Assembly (NCBI RefSeq): GCF_002355215.1
Contig: NZ_AP014612.1
Span: 496,001 to 560,000, forward strand
Direction of reading: 5' to 3'
DNA from: Streptococcus troglodytae
Lineage (GTDB): Bacteria; Bacillota; Bacilli; Lactobacillales; Streptococcaceae
Length of the DNA: 64,000 nucleotides
Every line of letters begins with the position of its first letter. Position 1 is the first letter of the stretch. The position numbers and the translations under genes were made by a program. The notes below the pieces were generated by a model. It worked only from the letters and a program-made list of their open reading frames with translations, searched no databases and was not told where the DNA came from. Of this stretch, positions 54,579 through 64,000 are shown piece after piece.

Positions 54579-56826
54579 GTATGTCCAAGAAAAAACAGGT
54601 CAAAATCTAGCACAATTAAGCAATGAAGCTATTTATGTTCAGCTTTTGCACTTTGTTAAAGAGGCTGCCAAAGATATGCCTAAAAATACGTCTAAACGTA
54701 AGGTTTATTATATCTCTGCTGAGTTCTTAATCGGGAAGTTATTATCAAATAATTTGATTAACTTAGGTCTTTATAAGATTGTTAAGGATGAATTAGCTGC
54801 TGCTGGTAAATCCATCAGTCAAGTGGAAGATGTAGAATTAGAACCATCGCTTGGTAATGGTGGTTTGGGCCGTTTGGCTTCTTGTTTCATTGACTCAATG
54901 GCAACGCTGGGGATTAATGGCGAAGGTGTTGGACTTAACTACCACTGCGGGCTTTTTAAGCAAGTCTTTCGTGATAATCAGCAGGAAGCTGAACCCAATT
55001 ATTGGATTGAAGATAATTCTTGGTTAGTGCCAACGACCATTTCATATGATGTGCCTTTCCGCGATTTTACGCTTAAGTCAAAATTAGACCGTATTGATAT
55101 TTTGGGCTATCACAAGGATAGCAAGAATTATCTAAATCTCTTTGATATTGATGGACTTGATTATGGCTTGATTAAGGATGGTATTACTTTTGATAAGACT
55201 GAAATTAAGAAGAATCTGACTCTTTTCCTTTATCCTGATGATTCTGATAAAAATGGGGAATTGCTGCGTATTTACCAACAATATTTCATGGTTTCAAATG
55301 CAGCTCAGCTCTTGATTGACGAAGCGCTTGAGCGCGGTTCAAATCTGCATGATTTAGCTGATTATGCCTATGTGCAAATCAACGATACCCATCCATCAAT
55401 GGTTATTCCAGAGCTTATCCGTCTTTTGAATGAAAAACATGGTTTAGATTTCTATGAAGCTGTAGATATTGTGAAAAATATGATTGGTTATACCAACCAT
55501 ACGATTTTAGCAGAAGCTCTTGAAAAATGGCCTTTGGAATATTTAAATGAAGTTGTCCCGCATTTGGTAACCATTATTGAACATCTAGACCGTATCGTTC
55601 GCAGTCAGTATAAGGATGATGCTGTTCAAATCATTGATAGGGATGATCGGGTTCACATGGCTCACATGGATATTCATTTTTCAACCAGTGTTAATGGAGT
55701 TGCTGCTCTCCATACTGATATTTTGAAAAACAGTGAATTGAAACCTTTTTATGATATCTATCCAGAAAAATTCAACAACAAGACCAATGGAATCACCTTC
55801 CGTCGGTGGTTAGAATTTGCCAATCAAGACTTGGCAGCCTATATTAAAGAATTAATTGGTGAAGGTTATCTTGAAGATGCGACTGAGCTTGAAAAATTAT
55901 TGGCTTTTGCGGATGACAAGACTGTTCATGAGCAGCTGGCAAAAATCAAGTTTAACAACAAATTGGCTCTCAAACGCTATCTCAAGGAAAATAAAGGAAT
56001 CGACCTTGATGAAAATTCTATCATTGATACGCAAATCAAGCGTTTCCATGAATATAAACGTCAGCAAATGAATGCTCTTTATGTTATTCATAAGTATCTT
56101 GAAATCAAAAAGGGCAATCTTCCAAAACGTAAAATTACTGTCATCTTTGGTGGTAAAGCAGCACCGGCCTATACCATTGCCCAAGACATTATTCATTTGA
56201 TTCTTTGCTTATCAGAGCTTATCAATAATGATCCGGCTGTTAGTCCTTATCTCAATGTCTTTCTCGTTGAAAATTACAATGTTACGGTGGCTGAAAAATT
56301 AATCCCTGCTACTGATATTTCAGAACAAATTTCTTTGGCTTCAAAAGAAGCTTCTGGTACTGGTAACATGAAATTCATGCTTAATGGTGCTTTGACATTG
56401 GGTACGATGGACGGTGCTAACGTGGAAATTGCTGAACTTGTCGGTTCAGATAATATCTACATTTTTGGTAAGGATTCAGATACCATTATTGATTTATATG
56501 ACAAGGGAACTTATGTTTCTAAAGATTATTATGCCAATAATGCAGTCATTAAAGAAGCCGTTGATTTCATCGTTAGTGAGGATATCCTTGCTTTAGGTAA
56601 AAAAGAACGTTTAGAACGTCTTTACCATGAGCTTATCAATAAAGATTGGTTCATGACACTAATTGACTTGAAAGAATACATTGCTAAGAAAGAAGAAATG
56701 TTAGCTGATTATGAGGATCAAGATGTATGGAATAAAAAGGTTATTCAAAACATCGCTAAAGCTGGTTTCTTCTCATCAGACAGAACAATTCAACAGTACG
56801 ATAAGGATATTTGGCACAGTTTGTAA
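54541..56826 (+). CDS. glgP: Glycogen/maltodextrin phosphorylase
   Basis: A ~760-residue GT35 phosphorylase that splits maltodextrins with phosphate to glucose-1-phosphate. The pyridoxal phosphate lysine lies in [20 protein letters not shown], with [10 protein letters not shown] after it. The N-terminal core [19 protein letters not shown] and [20 protein letters not shown] are standard. Two ATGs are possible: 54541, too close to the SD agagga, and 54550, about 11 nt away and perhaps better. It overlaps malQ by up to 38 nt and shares its MalR-type promoter. Confidence 0.95.
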   Translation: MKKMTQKAKQFSKYVQEKTGQNLAQLSNEAIYVQLLHFVKEAAKDMPKNTSKRKVYYISAEFLIGKLLSNNLINLGLYKIVKDELAAAGKSISQVEDVELEPSLGNGGLGRLASCFIDSMATLGINGEGVGLNYHCGLFKQVFRDNQQEAEPNYWIEDNSWLVPTTISYDVPFRDFTLKSKLDRIDILGYHKDSKNYLNLFDIDGLDYGLIKDGITFDKTEIKKNLTLFLYPDDSDKNGELLRIYQQYFMVSNAAQLLIDEALERGSNLHDLADYAYVQINDTHPSMVIPELIRLLNEKHGLDFYEAVDIVKNMIGYTNHTILAEALEKWPLEYLNEVVPHLVTIIEHLDRIVRSQYKDDAVQIIDRDDRVHMAHMDIHFSTSVNGVAALHTDILKNSELKPFYDIYPEKFNNKTNGITFRRWLEFANQDLAAYIKELIGEGYLEDATELEKLLAFADDKTVHEQLAKIKFNNKLALKRYLKENKGIDLDENSIIDTQIKRFHEYKRQQMNALYVIHKYLEIKKGNLPKRKITVIFGGKAAPAYTIAQDIIHLILCLSELINNDPAVSPYLNVFLVENYNVTVAEKLIPATDISEQISLASKEASGTGNMKFMLNGALTLGTMDGANVEIAELVGSDNIYIFGKDSDTIIDLYDKGTYVSKDYYANNAVIKEAVDFIVSEDILALGKKERLERLYHELINKDWFMTLIDLKEYIAKKEEMLADYEDQDVWNKKVIQNIAKAGFFSSDRTIQQYDKDIWHSL

Positions 56827-56885
56827 AAAGAAATTTACAAAAAGCTAAATATTAGCCTCATCTCAGTTAAATCTAAAAGGAAAAG

Positions 56886-56937
56886 CGATTGAATCTATTT
56901 CAGTTAAAAATCTGAAATAAGGATTCAATTGTTTTTT
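56886..56937 (+). terminator. Terminator of malQ-glgP
   Basis: TTGAATCTATTTCAG and CTGAAATAAGGATTCAA form a long stem with a small bulge, then TTTTTTT. Confidence 0.9.
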
Positions 56938-57047
56938 TATAGAGAGACTGTAGATTTATAAGAATTAGAATAAAACCATTGTTATCCATTTTATGAAAAG
57001 GATGAAAAATTTTTAGCTTTTTGTGTTACAACTTTTATAAAAAAGCT

Positions 57048-57053
57048 TATAAT
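57048..57053 (+). promoter_or_regulatory. Promoter of the P-type ATPase operon
   Basis: TATAAT with GTTACA 17 bp upstream (57025-57030). Confidence 0.5.
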
Positions 57054-57104
57054 ATAGGCAAGAAAGACTTGATCTTATATGCGAGGTCAAATGAGGTATA
57101 TGTT

Positions 57105-59897
57105 ATGAGTAGCACAGAACAAGAAACGATGCAGGGAATAGAAAAACTTGTATCTGATGATGTTTACGAAGCTGCACAAACCAGTTCAAATGGGCTTGAT
57201 GTTTCTCAAGTTCAAAGGCGGCAAGAGTTATATGGTCTCAATCGGTTGAATGAAGTTAAAGGGGAGCCTGTTTGGCTAAAATTTATTAAAAATTTTACCA
57301 GTATGATGGCACTCTTGCTCTGGGCAGGCGGTGCAGTTGCCTTCTTTAGCGGGACAATTGAATTGGGGATTGCCATTTGGCTTGTTAATGTTATTAATGG
57401 TCTTTTTTCATTTTTCCAAGAGTATCGGGCCAGTCAGGCTACTGAAGCCTTGAAAAAAATGCTCCCTTCATATGCCAGAGTCATCCGTGATGGCAAGGAG
57501 AGTAAGATTTTAGCAGAAGAACTGGTTCCCGGAGATGTCATGCTGATTGAGGAAGGAGATGCCATTTCGGCAGATGGTCGTATTATCTTTTCTACTGATT
57601 TGCAGGTCAATCAGTCTGCTTTGACGGGTGAGTCCAATCCTGTTCGGAAAAATAATTATCCTGTTCTTGATTCAGACACGGAAAGTTTGGCATTTAAAAA
57701 TATGGTTTTTGCCGGAACTAGTGTATCAAATGGCAGCGCCAAAGTTGTGGTAACGAAAATCGCAATGGCAACTGAATTTGGTAAAATTGCTGATTTGACC
57801 CAATCGATGGAAGATGAAAAAAGTCCATTGCAAAAGGAATTGGATCTATTAACCAAGCAAATTTCTTTGATTGCGGTAACTATTGGTATCTTTTTCTTGC
57901 TGGCTTCTGTTTTCTTTGTTAAACAACCCTTAGCTCAAGCCTTTATCTTTTCTCTGGGAATGATTGTTGCTTTTATCCCAGAAGGACTTTTGCCAACAGT
58001 TACTTTGTCCCTTGCTATGGCCGTTCAGAGAATGGCTAAGGAGCATGCTTTAGTTAAGAAATTATCTTCAGTAGAAACCTTGGGTGCGACCTCAGTCATT
58101 TGTTCTGATAAGACGGGAACCTTGACCCAAAATGAAATGACAGTCAATCACATTTGGACTCTGGAACATGAATATGAAGTGACAGGCCAAGGATATGCTT
58201 GTGATGGCCATTTGGAAAAAAATAATCAGAAAGTAAAGGTTACCGATGAAGATGGTTTAGAGTTTTTACTGAGGGCTGCGGCACTTTGTTCCAATGCGCG
58301 TGTCTTAGCACCTAATGATGATAATCCTCGCTATACGGTTCTAGGAGATCCAACAGAAGCCTGTTTAAATGTTGTAGCTGAAAAGGCAGGGATTGATTTG
58401 ACAGAAAATGAAGCTTGGGCGCAAAGAGTGAGAGAATTGCCGTTTGATTCTAGCCGCAAACGAATGACGACTGTGCATCGACTTAAACGTCCTATAAATG
58501 AGACATCCTTCATTTCTATTACCAAGGGGGCTCCAAAAGAGACCACTGAGCTTTGTAACAAGGTTTATGAGAATGGTCAATTGAGAGATTTGACTCAGGC
58601 AGATCGAGAGGCTATTTTGGCTGCTAATGATGACTATGCGCGTCAAGGCTTGCGCGTTTTAGCAGTTGCCTATCGTAATCTAGAAGAAGTAGCTGACCTT
58701 CCTAAAGCTTTGTCTGACTATAGTCCAGAAGTCATTGAAGAGGATATGGTTTTCCAAGGTTTGGTGGTTATGGCAGATCCTCCGCGTGAAGAAGTGGCAG
58801 CAGCTGTTGATTTATGCCGCAAGGCAAGCATTCGTATTGTAATGGTTACAGGAGATTATGGTTTAACAGCTGTCAGCATTGCTAAGCGGATTGGTATTGT
58901 CCAAGGAGAAAATCCTCGTGTGGTTACTGGTCTAGAATTGAAGGCTATGTCAGATGACGACTTGAAACAGGCTTTATCAGATGAAGTGGTCTTTGCCCGT
59001 GTAGCGCCCGAACAAAAATATCGTGTTGTTACTAATCTGCAAGCCTTAGGACACGTTGTTGCAGTAACAGGTGACGGTGTTAATGATGCCCCAGCCTTGA
59101 AAAAAGCTGATATTGGAGTGGCAATGGGGATTACGGGCACAGATGTTGCCAAAGAATCTGCGGATATGATTTTGACAGATGATAATTTTGCTTCTATTGT
59201 ACGTGCTGTTGAAGAGGGACGTGCTGTCTATACCAACATTCGGAAATTCCTGACTTATATCTTTAATAGTAATACCTCGGAGGCCGTTCCTTCTGCAGCC
59301 TTTCTTTTTTCAAAAGGAGGGATTCCCTTACCTTTAACCGTTATGCAGATTTTAGCAATTGACCTAGGAACGGACATGATTCCTGCACTTGGTTTAGGCG
59401 TCGAAGAAGCTGAAGATGGGCTCATGGAACGTCCCCCTCGACGTCCAACAGATCGTCTGCTCAACAAAGGATTGTTGATAAAGGCCTTTATTTGGTATGG
59501 CTTTTTGGAAGCAGCTCTTGCTATGGGAGCTTTCTTCTTTGCTTATGCTATTGGCGGCGGCTTAAGCGGGCATTTGGCGTCATCAGGTCAACTTTATCAG
59601 CAGGCAACAACAATGACCCTTGGTGCTATTATCTTTTGCCAATTGGGAATGGTGATGAACACGCGTACTGAGAGGGCTTCCATCTTTAAAGTGAAACTCT
59701 TTTCAAATAAAGTCATTAATTTTGGTATGTTGTTTGAAATTTTCTTATTCTGTCTCTTAGCTTACCTACCATTTTTACATGGTCTCTTTAACACGGCAGC
59801 CATTGGTATTTGGCATTGGCTCTATTTGATTCTCTGTCCTATTCCAGTCCTGCTTATTGAAGAAGCTCGTAAAGCTTATATGAGAAGAAAGCACTAA
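57105..59897 (+). CDS. pacL: Cation-transporting P-type ATPase, PacL type
   Basis: A 930-residue P2-type ATPase. Actuator TGES (174-177), helix-4 ion site IPEGLLP (291-297), phosphorylated Asp335 in SDKTGTLT, the nucleotide-binding domain, and hinge GDGVNDAPALKKADIGVAMG. About ten membrane helices. IPEG plus the NTSEA and IDLGTDMIPA segments fit the Na/K- or Ca-pump group, but the ion cannot be fixed. ATG 57105 follows GAGG by 8 nt; earlier in-frame codons overlap the promoter. Two TrkA-like genes follow 36 nt later, so a link to potassium or sodium homeostasis is inferred. Confidence 0.92.
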   Translation: MSSTEQETMQGIEKLVSDDVYEAAQTSSNGLDVSQVQRRQELYGLNRLNEVKGEPVWLKFIKNFTSMMALLLWAGGAVAFFSGTIELGIAIWLVNVINGLFSFFQEYRASQATEALKKMLPSYARVIRDGKESKILAEELVPGDVMLIEEGDAISADGRIIFSTDLQVNQSALTGESNPVRKNNYPVLDSDTESLAFKNMVFAGTSVSNGSAKVVVTKIAMATEFGKIADLTQSMEDEKSPLQKELDLLTKQISLIAVTIGIFFLLASVFFVKQPLAQAFIFSLGMIVAFIPEGLLPTVTLSLAMAVQRMAKEHALVKKLSSVETLGATSVICSDKTGTLTQNEMTVNHIWTLEHEYEVTGQGYACDGHLEKNNQKVKVTDEDGLEFLLRAAALCSNARVLAPNDDNPRYTVLGDPTEACLNVVAEKAGIDLTENEAWAQRVRELPFDSSRKRMTTVHRLKRPINETSFISITKGAPKETTELCNKVYENGQLRDLTQADREAILAANDDYARQGLRVLAVAYRNLEEVADLPKALSDYSPEVIEEDMVFQGLVVMADPPREEVAAAVDLCRKASIRIVMVTGDYGLTAVSIAKRIGIVQGENPRVVTGLELKAMSDDDLKQALSDEVVFARVAPEQKYRVVTNLQALGHVVAVTGDGVNDAPALKKADIGVAMGITGTDVAKESADMILTDDNFASIVRAVEEGRAVYTNIRKFLTYIFNSNTSEAVPSAAFLFSKGGIPLPLTVMQILAIDLGTDMIPALGLGVEEAEDGLMERPPRRPTDRLLNKGLLIKAFIWYGFLEAALAMGAFFFAYAIGGGLSGHLASSGQLYQQATTMTLGAIIFCQLGMVMNTRTERASIFKVKLFSNKVINFGMLFEIFLFCLLAYLPFLHGLFNTAAIGIWHWLYLILCPIPVLLIEEARKAYMRRKH

Positions 59898-59933
59898 TTC
59901 ATTTGTCTCATTGTTATCAAAAGGAGGATAGCT

Positions 59934-60587
59934 ATGAAAATTATTATTGTTGGATGTGGTCGATTAGGTTCTGGTTTAGCCAATCAGCTGAGCCAAGAAG
60001 GAAATGATGTCACAGTTGTAACGGCTAATAAGGAACGCTTAGCAGCACTAGATGACCGTTTTACGGGTCAGTCTTTGGTAGGGGTTGAGTTCGATAGAGA
60101 GCTTCTGTTAAAAACAGGCGTTGAACAGGCAGATAGTTTGATAGCTTGTACTGGAAGTGATGATACCAATGCTCTGGTAGCTCGCATTGCTAAAAAAATC
60201 TATAAAGTCCCTAGAGTTATTGCTAGATTGTATGATTCTAGTAAGGTTGATTTATATAATGCATTGGGAATTCAAGTCATTGCAACAACACAATGGGGAA
60301 TTGAACGAACCAAGGATCTATTGACTTTTAAGCATTTTGATTCCGTTTTGAGTCTAGGCAATGGGCATCCTACTGTAGAGATTGTGCGTTTTAATGTTCC
60401 GCCTTTGTTGGACAAGAAAAAAATAGAAGAGGTGCTTCCTATTCATGAAGTGCGGCTTGTAGCTTTGAGCCGAAACAATGAAACGTTTATTCCCAATAAA
60501 GAAACAGTGCTTCATTCTCAGGATGTCATCTATTTAGCAGCATTTTCAGATGCTGTTAATCAGCTGAAAGAACGCTTTGTTTTTTGA
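59934..60587 (+). CDS. TrkA/KtrA-like potassium channel regulator, first copy
   Basis: A 217-residue RCK protein. Rossmann TrkA-N domain starts MKIIIVGCGRLGSGLANQLS (GxGxxG nucleotide site), with conserved IACTGSDDTNALVARIAKK. A TrkA-C domain follows (about 135-215). It should bind NAD(H) or ATP/ADP and gate a cation channel or transporter. It lies 36 nt after the P-type ATPase and 13 nt before a second, similar gene. No Trk/Ktr membrane subunit is in the cluster. Confidence 0.9.
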   Translation: MKIIIVGCGRLGSGLANQLSQEGNDVTVVTANKERLAALDDRFTGQSLVGVEFDRELLLKTGVEQADSLIACTGSDDTNALVARIAKKIYKVPRVIARLYDSSKVDLYNALGIQVIATTQWGIERTKDLLTFKHFDSVLSLGNGHPTVEIVRFNVPPLLDKKKIEEVLPIHEVRLVALSRNNETFIPNKETVLHSQDVIYLAAFSDAVNQLKERFVF

Positions 60588-60600
60588 GGAGGAAGAAGCT

Positions 60601-61260
60601 ATGAAAATTATTATTATTGGTTGTGGTAAAGTTGGCACTCATGTAGCAAGGCAACTACTGGATTCGCATCATCAAGTAACCATTATTGAGCGAGACCAAA
60701 AACGTTTTGAACAAGTCCTTCAAATATTTTCTCAAGCTGAGGTCTTGCATGGAGATGGGACAAGCCCTATTTTACTTGAAAAGTGTTCTGTTGAAACGGC
60801 GAATGCCGTTGCTTATTTGACGGGAAAAGATGAAATCAATCTTGTAGGGTCAACCGTTGCTAAATTTAACTATGCAGTAGATCGAGTTGTTGCCCGTGTC
60901 AATAATCCTAAAAATGAATGGCTTTTTAATGCAGATATGGGGGTGGACAGTCGTGTTAGTCAGGCCAGCTTACTAGCTAGTGTGATTATCAATGAAGTTA
61001 ATATTGAAAGTACAGCAACACTGCTTAAGTTAAATGACGATGAGAATGCGATTGTTGAATTCGTTCTATCAAAAGGCGCTTCTGTTCATGGTAAAACGAT
61101 TAAAGAAATTAATTTTCCAAATGATGCCGTTTTAATATCTATTCATCGTCAAGGACAAAATATTATCCCTAAAGGAGAGACTGTATTATTAGAAGGGGAT
61201 TACATTCTAGCTTATACGAACAGTCAAAATCAGGAAAAGCTAGCGCAGCTGTTCCGTTAA
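60601..61260 (+). CDS. TrkA/KtrA-like potassium channel regulator, second copy
   Basis: A 219-residue RCK protein, MKIIIIGCGKVGTHVARQLL, with LHGDGTSPILLEKCSVETAN and a C-terminal TrkA-C domain. The two copies are clearly diverged and may form a hetero-complex. ATG 60601 follows the SD gaggaggaag, which overlaps the end of the first copy. From memory, this cluster was studied in S. mutans as part of a Trk2 potassium uptake system; that link is not derived from the sequence. Confidence 0.9.
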   Translation: MKIIIIGCGKVGTHVARQLLDSHHQVTIIERDQKRFEQVLQIFSQAEVLHGDGTSPILLEKCSVETANAVAYLTGKDEINLVGSTVAKFNYAVDRVVARVNNPKNEWLFNADMGVDSRVSQASLLASVIINEVNIESTATLLKLNDDENAIVEFVLSKGASVHGKTIKEINFPNDAVLISIHRQGQNIIPKGETVLLEGDYILAYTNSQNQEKLAQLFR

Positions 61261-61299
61261 TTTTGCTCTTTATAAATGTTATTATAAAGAAACAAAGAC

Positions 61300-61337
61300 G
61301 AAAAATTCCATTCAAGTTGATATTGAATGGAATTTTC
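61300..61337. terminator. Bidirectional terminator, TrkA copy 2 and EamA gene
   Basis: GAAAAATTCCATTCAA and TTGAATGGAATTTTC form a 15-bp stem. Confidence 0.9.
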
Positions 61338-61348
61338 AATAGTATAAC

Positions 61349-61762
61349 TTAACGAATCATCATCAAAGTTCCGCCGCCAATCAGTATACAGCCAATCAAA
61401 GCTTTTATGCTAAAGTCTTCATGCAGAAAAAGAAAAGCAAGAATAAGTGTCATGACAACGCTGAGTTTGTCAATAGGAACAACCTCTGATGCTTTACCAA
61501 GTTGTAGAGCACGATAATAGCACAGCCATGAGGCGCCTGTTGCTAAACCAGAAAGAATTAGAAAAGTCCAGCTTTTCTTGCTAATGTTAGCTAAACCCGT
61601 CTGACCTTTTGTTAAAAAGACCATGCCCCAAGCCAAGAAGACAACTACAAGAGTCCGAATGGCGGTTGCCAAGTTTGAATTAACGCCCTCAATCCCAATT
61701 TTAGCAAGAATTGAGGTTAATGCTGCAAACAAGGCGGAAAGAAATGCAAATAATGCCCACAT
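61349..61762 (-). CDS. EamA/DMT-type small transporter
   Basis: A 137-residue protein with four or five helices, the size of one EamA repeat (half of a full DMT transporter), so it probably dimerises. MWALFAFLSALFAALTSILA begins the family pattern (helix 1 with AKIGIEGVNSNLATAIRT after it), and the last helix ends GGGTLMMIR. ATG 61762 lies 7 nt after the SD ggagg. Substrate unknown. Confidence 0.83.
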   Translation of the reverse strand: MWALFAFLSALFAALTSILAKIGIEGVNSNLATAIRTLVVVFLAWGMVFLTKGQTGLANISKKSWTFLILSGLATGASWLCYYRALQLGKASEVVPIDKLSVVMTLILAFLFLHEDFSIKALIGCILIGGGTLMMIR

Positions 61763-61967
61763 AAGCAAGCCTCCTTACTGAATCTATAAAAGGAACCTTC
61801 CTATATCATCTAGGAAAGTCAACGATTAAAAGTTTACGATAAGTCTATTATAAATCTTTCTATAGCAAATAAAAAGATAGGCTAAGGAAGATTTAATCTC
61901 TGTTCTTACTTGACTTAGAGTGAACTTTAAGGTTTATACTAAAAGTATATAAAAAGGAGGGGAGCTT

Positions 61968-62441
61968 ATGGCAAATACACTGGTTCTTTATTTTTCACAA
62001 ACGGGAACAACTAAAAGAATAGCTGAGAAAATAGCTAAAAAACTGCAGGCAGATTTGTATCGTATTGAAGAAGCTGATTCCTACAGTACAAAAGATTTAG
62101 ACTGGACTCTGCCCGATAGCCGGGCTAATTTGGAACAAAATGATGCAGCCAGCCGTCCTGCATACAAAGGCCAGCTGCCAGATGTGAAAGCTTATGATAA
62201 GATAATCATTGGCAGTCCCACTTGGTGGGGAATTCCGCCGCGGATTATCTATACGGTTATTGACCATTTGGATTTGGCAGATAAGACGGTAGCAACTTTT
62301 GCGACATCAGGCGGTTCAGCCTACTCACAAACACAAACTGAAATGAATCGCCTTATTGGCAGCTCGAACTTGCTCAAAGGCCGTATGCTTTCCAGATCGG
62401 CCAGCGTTGATCAATGGCTCAAAGATACGAAATTACTGTAA
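61968..62441 (+). CDS. Flavodoxin-like protein
   Basis: A 157-residue FMN-binding protein, MANTLVLYFSQTGTTKRIAE, with the T/S-x-T-G-x-T phosphate loop, then IIIGSPTWWGIPPRIIYTVI (isoalloxazine loop with Trp) and FATSGGSAYSQTQTEM. It is a flavodoxin_4-type protein, likely an electron carrier or quinone/azo reductase partner rather than a classical flavodoxin. SD aaggaggg. It is followed 33 nt later by the DXS-like gene. Confidence 0.9.
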   Translation: MANTLVLYFSQTGTTKRIAEKIAKKLQADLYRIEEADSYSTKDLDWTLPDSRANLEQNDAASRPAYKGQLPDVKAYDKIIIGSPTWWGIPPRIIYTVIDHLDLADKTVATFATSGGSAYSQTQTEMNRLIGSSNLLKGRMLSRSASVDQWLKDTKLL

Positions 62442-62474
62442 AAATGAAAACAATAAATGGAAAAAGGAGTAAAT

Positions 62475-64000
62475 ATGGTATTAGAGACTATTCATTCCCC
62501 TAAAGACTTAAAATCATTAACTAAAGAGGGCTTACAGCAGGTTGTTGATGAGGCTCGCCAAGCCTTGCTGGAAAAGACTAGTCGTCATGGTGGTCACAAT
62601 GGCCCTAATTTTGGCATTGTTGAAATGACGGTAGCACTCCATTATGTTTTCAATTCACCAATTGATAAGTTTATTTTTGATGTGTCGCATCAGTCCTATG
62701 TCCATAAAATGCTGACAGGCCGTGTGCAGGCCTTTCTTGATCCAGCTCATTATGATGATGTGTCTGGCTATACGAATCCTAAGGAAAGTGAGCATGATTT
62801 ATTTACTGTAGGCCATACGTCTACCTCCTTAGCCTTAGCTTCAGGGGTTGCCAAAGCGCGTGATTTGAAGAAAGAAAGCTACAATGTCATTGCCATCATT
62901 GGCGATGGTTCCTTATCAGGCGGTCAGGCATATGAAGGTCTCAATCAGATTGCTACGACAGGCAGCAATACACTTATTATCGTTAATGACAATGACCAAT
63001 CTATCGCTGCCAATCCAAGAGGAGGTATTTACACAGCTCTGCGCAATCTACGTGAAAGTAAAGGTCAGGCAGCAGATAATCTCTTTAAAGCTCTTGGTTA
63101 TGACTATCATTATCTTGATGAAGGCAATGACTTAAATCGTTTGATCCAGCTTTTCCAAGAGGTTAAAGATGCTGATCATCCCGTTTTGCTTCATATTCAT
63201 ACTGTCAAAGGAAAGGGCTACAAGCCTGCTGAAGAAAATCGTGAAGCTTTCCATGCTGGCGGTCCCTTTAATCTTGAAACAGGGGAGTATCTTTCAGATG
63301 GCAATGGCGGAGCGTCATACAATAGTGTGACAGCAGATCTTATTATGGATAAGATGAAGCAAGATCCAACTGTTGTTGCTATTAATGCTGGGACACCTAT
63401 GCTTTTATTTAATCAAGAAGAGCGTAAGAAAGTTGGTGATCAGTTTGTTGATGTCGGAATTGCTGAGCAGGAAGCCGCAACCATGACAACTGGTCTGGCT
63501 AAAAATGGCGCCAAACCTATTTGGGCAGTTTTCTCAACCTTTATGCAACGCACTTATGATCAGCTCTCCCATGATATGGCTTTGAATAATCAAGCAGGAA
63601 CCATCCTTGTTTACGGGGCTTCCGTTAGCAGCATGAATGATGAGAGCCACCTTGGCTTCTTTGATATCCCATTTTTAGCTCATATTCCAAACTTTGTTTA
63701 TTTAGCTCCAACCAATAAGGAAGAACATTTGGCTATGTTAGATTGGGCTATTGAGCAAGAAGAACATCCTGTTGCTATCCGTATCCCAGTTGGTCCTCTC
63801 AAAGAAACGGGTATTGCTGATAAGACGGATTATTCCATTCTCAATAAAAATCAAGTGATTCAAAAGGGAAGTCAAGTTGCTCTCTTTGGTTTAGGCAATT
63901 TTTATGGTCTTGCTGAAGATGTTGCTAAAGAATTAGCAGCTAAGCATAATATTAAAGCAACTATTGTCAATCCAAAATTTATCACAGGTTTGGATAAGGA
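62475..64000 (+). CDS. Thiamine-diphosphate enzyme, DXS/transketolase-like, 3' end outside the window
   Basis: 508 residues are visible, open to the window end. Start MVLETIHSPKDLKSLTKEGL with SD aaaggag. Thiamine motif GDGSLSGGQAYEGLN with a downstream Asn (VNDND); substrate loop DVSHQSYVHKMLTGR and GHTSTSLALASGVAKARD; the pyrimidine-binding domain begins with VAINAGTPM and carries GIAEQEAATMTTGLAKNG. It resembles 1-deoxyxylulose-5-phosphate synthase, yet NDNDQSIAANPRGGIY differs from the usual DXS loop. Streptococci make isoprenoids by the mevalonate route, so another keto-transfer role is likely. Confidence 0.85.
   Translation, partial: MVLETIHSPKDLKSLTKEGLQQVVDEARQALLEKTSRHGGHNGPNFGIVEMTVALHYVFNSPIDKFIFDVSHQSYVHKMLTGRVQAFLDPAHYDDVSGYTNPKESEHDLFTVGHTSTSLALASGVAKARDLKKESYNVIAIIGDGSLSGGQAYEGLNQIATTGSNTLIIVNDNDQSIAANPRGGIYTALRNLRESKGQAADNLFKALGYDYHYLDEGNDLNRLIQLFQEVKDADHPVLLHIHTVKGKGYKPAEENREAFHAGGPFNLETGEYLSDGNGGASYNSVTADLIMDKMKQDPTVVAINAGTPMLLFNQEERKKVGDQFVDVGIAEQEAATMTTGLAKNGAKPIWAVFSTFMQRTYDQLSHDMALNNQAGTILVYGASVSSMNDESHLGFFDIPFLAHIPNFVYLAPTNKEEHLAMLDWAIEQEEHPVAIRIPVGPLKETGIADKTDYSILNKNQVIQKGSQVALFGLGNFYGLAEDVAKELAAKHNIKATIVNPKFITGLDK

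Noticed and set aside
57021-57104. N-terminal extension of the P-type ATPase from an upstream in-frame start
   Set aside because: The stretch overlaps the promoter TATAAT and lacks an SD. ATG 57105 has GAGG at 8 nt.

Overview
The window reads as chromosomal DNA of a low-GC, mevalonate-pathway streptococcus, most likely Streptococcus mutans. The basis is recognition of protein sequences (the 137-aa DgkA, Era, the MalXFGK/MalR/MalQ/GlgP cluster, a CpoA-type glycolipid glycosyltransferase pair, CcpA next to PepQ), an SMK-box metK leader and streptococcal gene order. No search was run.

Layout. 1-9.2 kb: 3' end of ftsK, a DUF3397 gene on the minus strand, then rplK-rplA, pyrH-frr, cvfB, msrA-yozE, phoH, ybeY-dgkA-era. 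9.3-17.2 kb: alpha/beta hydrolase, DinB-like protein, mutM-coaE, a PmrA-type MFS pump with rpmG and secG, rnr-smpB. 17.2-23.2 kb: a DHA2 pump divergent from a PadR regulator, gloA, nitroreductase, ROK kinase, a CDP-archaeol-synthase-like protein. 23.3-38.9 kb: pepQ/ccpA, amylase, two glycolipid glycosyltransferases, T-box plus thrS, TetR plus oleate hydratase, fRMsr-dnaX, DUF3272, birA. 39.1-43.0 kb: an AT-rich accessory cassette of a small unknown protein, a DUF6414-like protein, a Clp/torsin-like AAA+ ATPase and a PIN_8-type nuclease-like protein, set between birA and metK. 43.4-46.3 kb: SMK riboswitch-metK and murA. 46.4-56.8 kb: maltodextrin regulon (malXFG-malK on minus; malR, malQ, glgP on plus). 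57-64 kb: P-type ATPase with two TrkA-like proteins, an EamA protein, a flavodoxin, and a DXS/transketolase-like gene running off the end.

How the genes work together. The maltodextrin genes form one regulon with matching MalR-type operators inside the 17-bp spacers of both divergent promoters. Translation factors (L11, L1, RRF, L33, SmpB, ThrRS, YbeY, Era) are grouped with RNA regulation: L1-type sites, a T-box and SAM-III. The 57-61 kb cluster looks like cation (potassium) homeostasis.

Two cross-cutting features matter. First, about 14 genes are broken by a single-base change, nearly always one missing A or T in a 4-6 nt homopolymer, including genes expected to be intact (rpmG, ybeY, malG). 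Such genes are annotated across the shift. Sequence error is the likeliest cause, but real phase variation cannot be excluded from one sequence. Second, a family of about 110-nt hairpin repeats with covarying stems recurs between genes (3.1-3.5, 30.3, 51.5-51.7 kb, with a fragment at 22.3 kb), directly ahead of frr and thrS and near malR.
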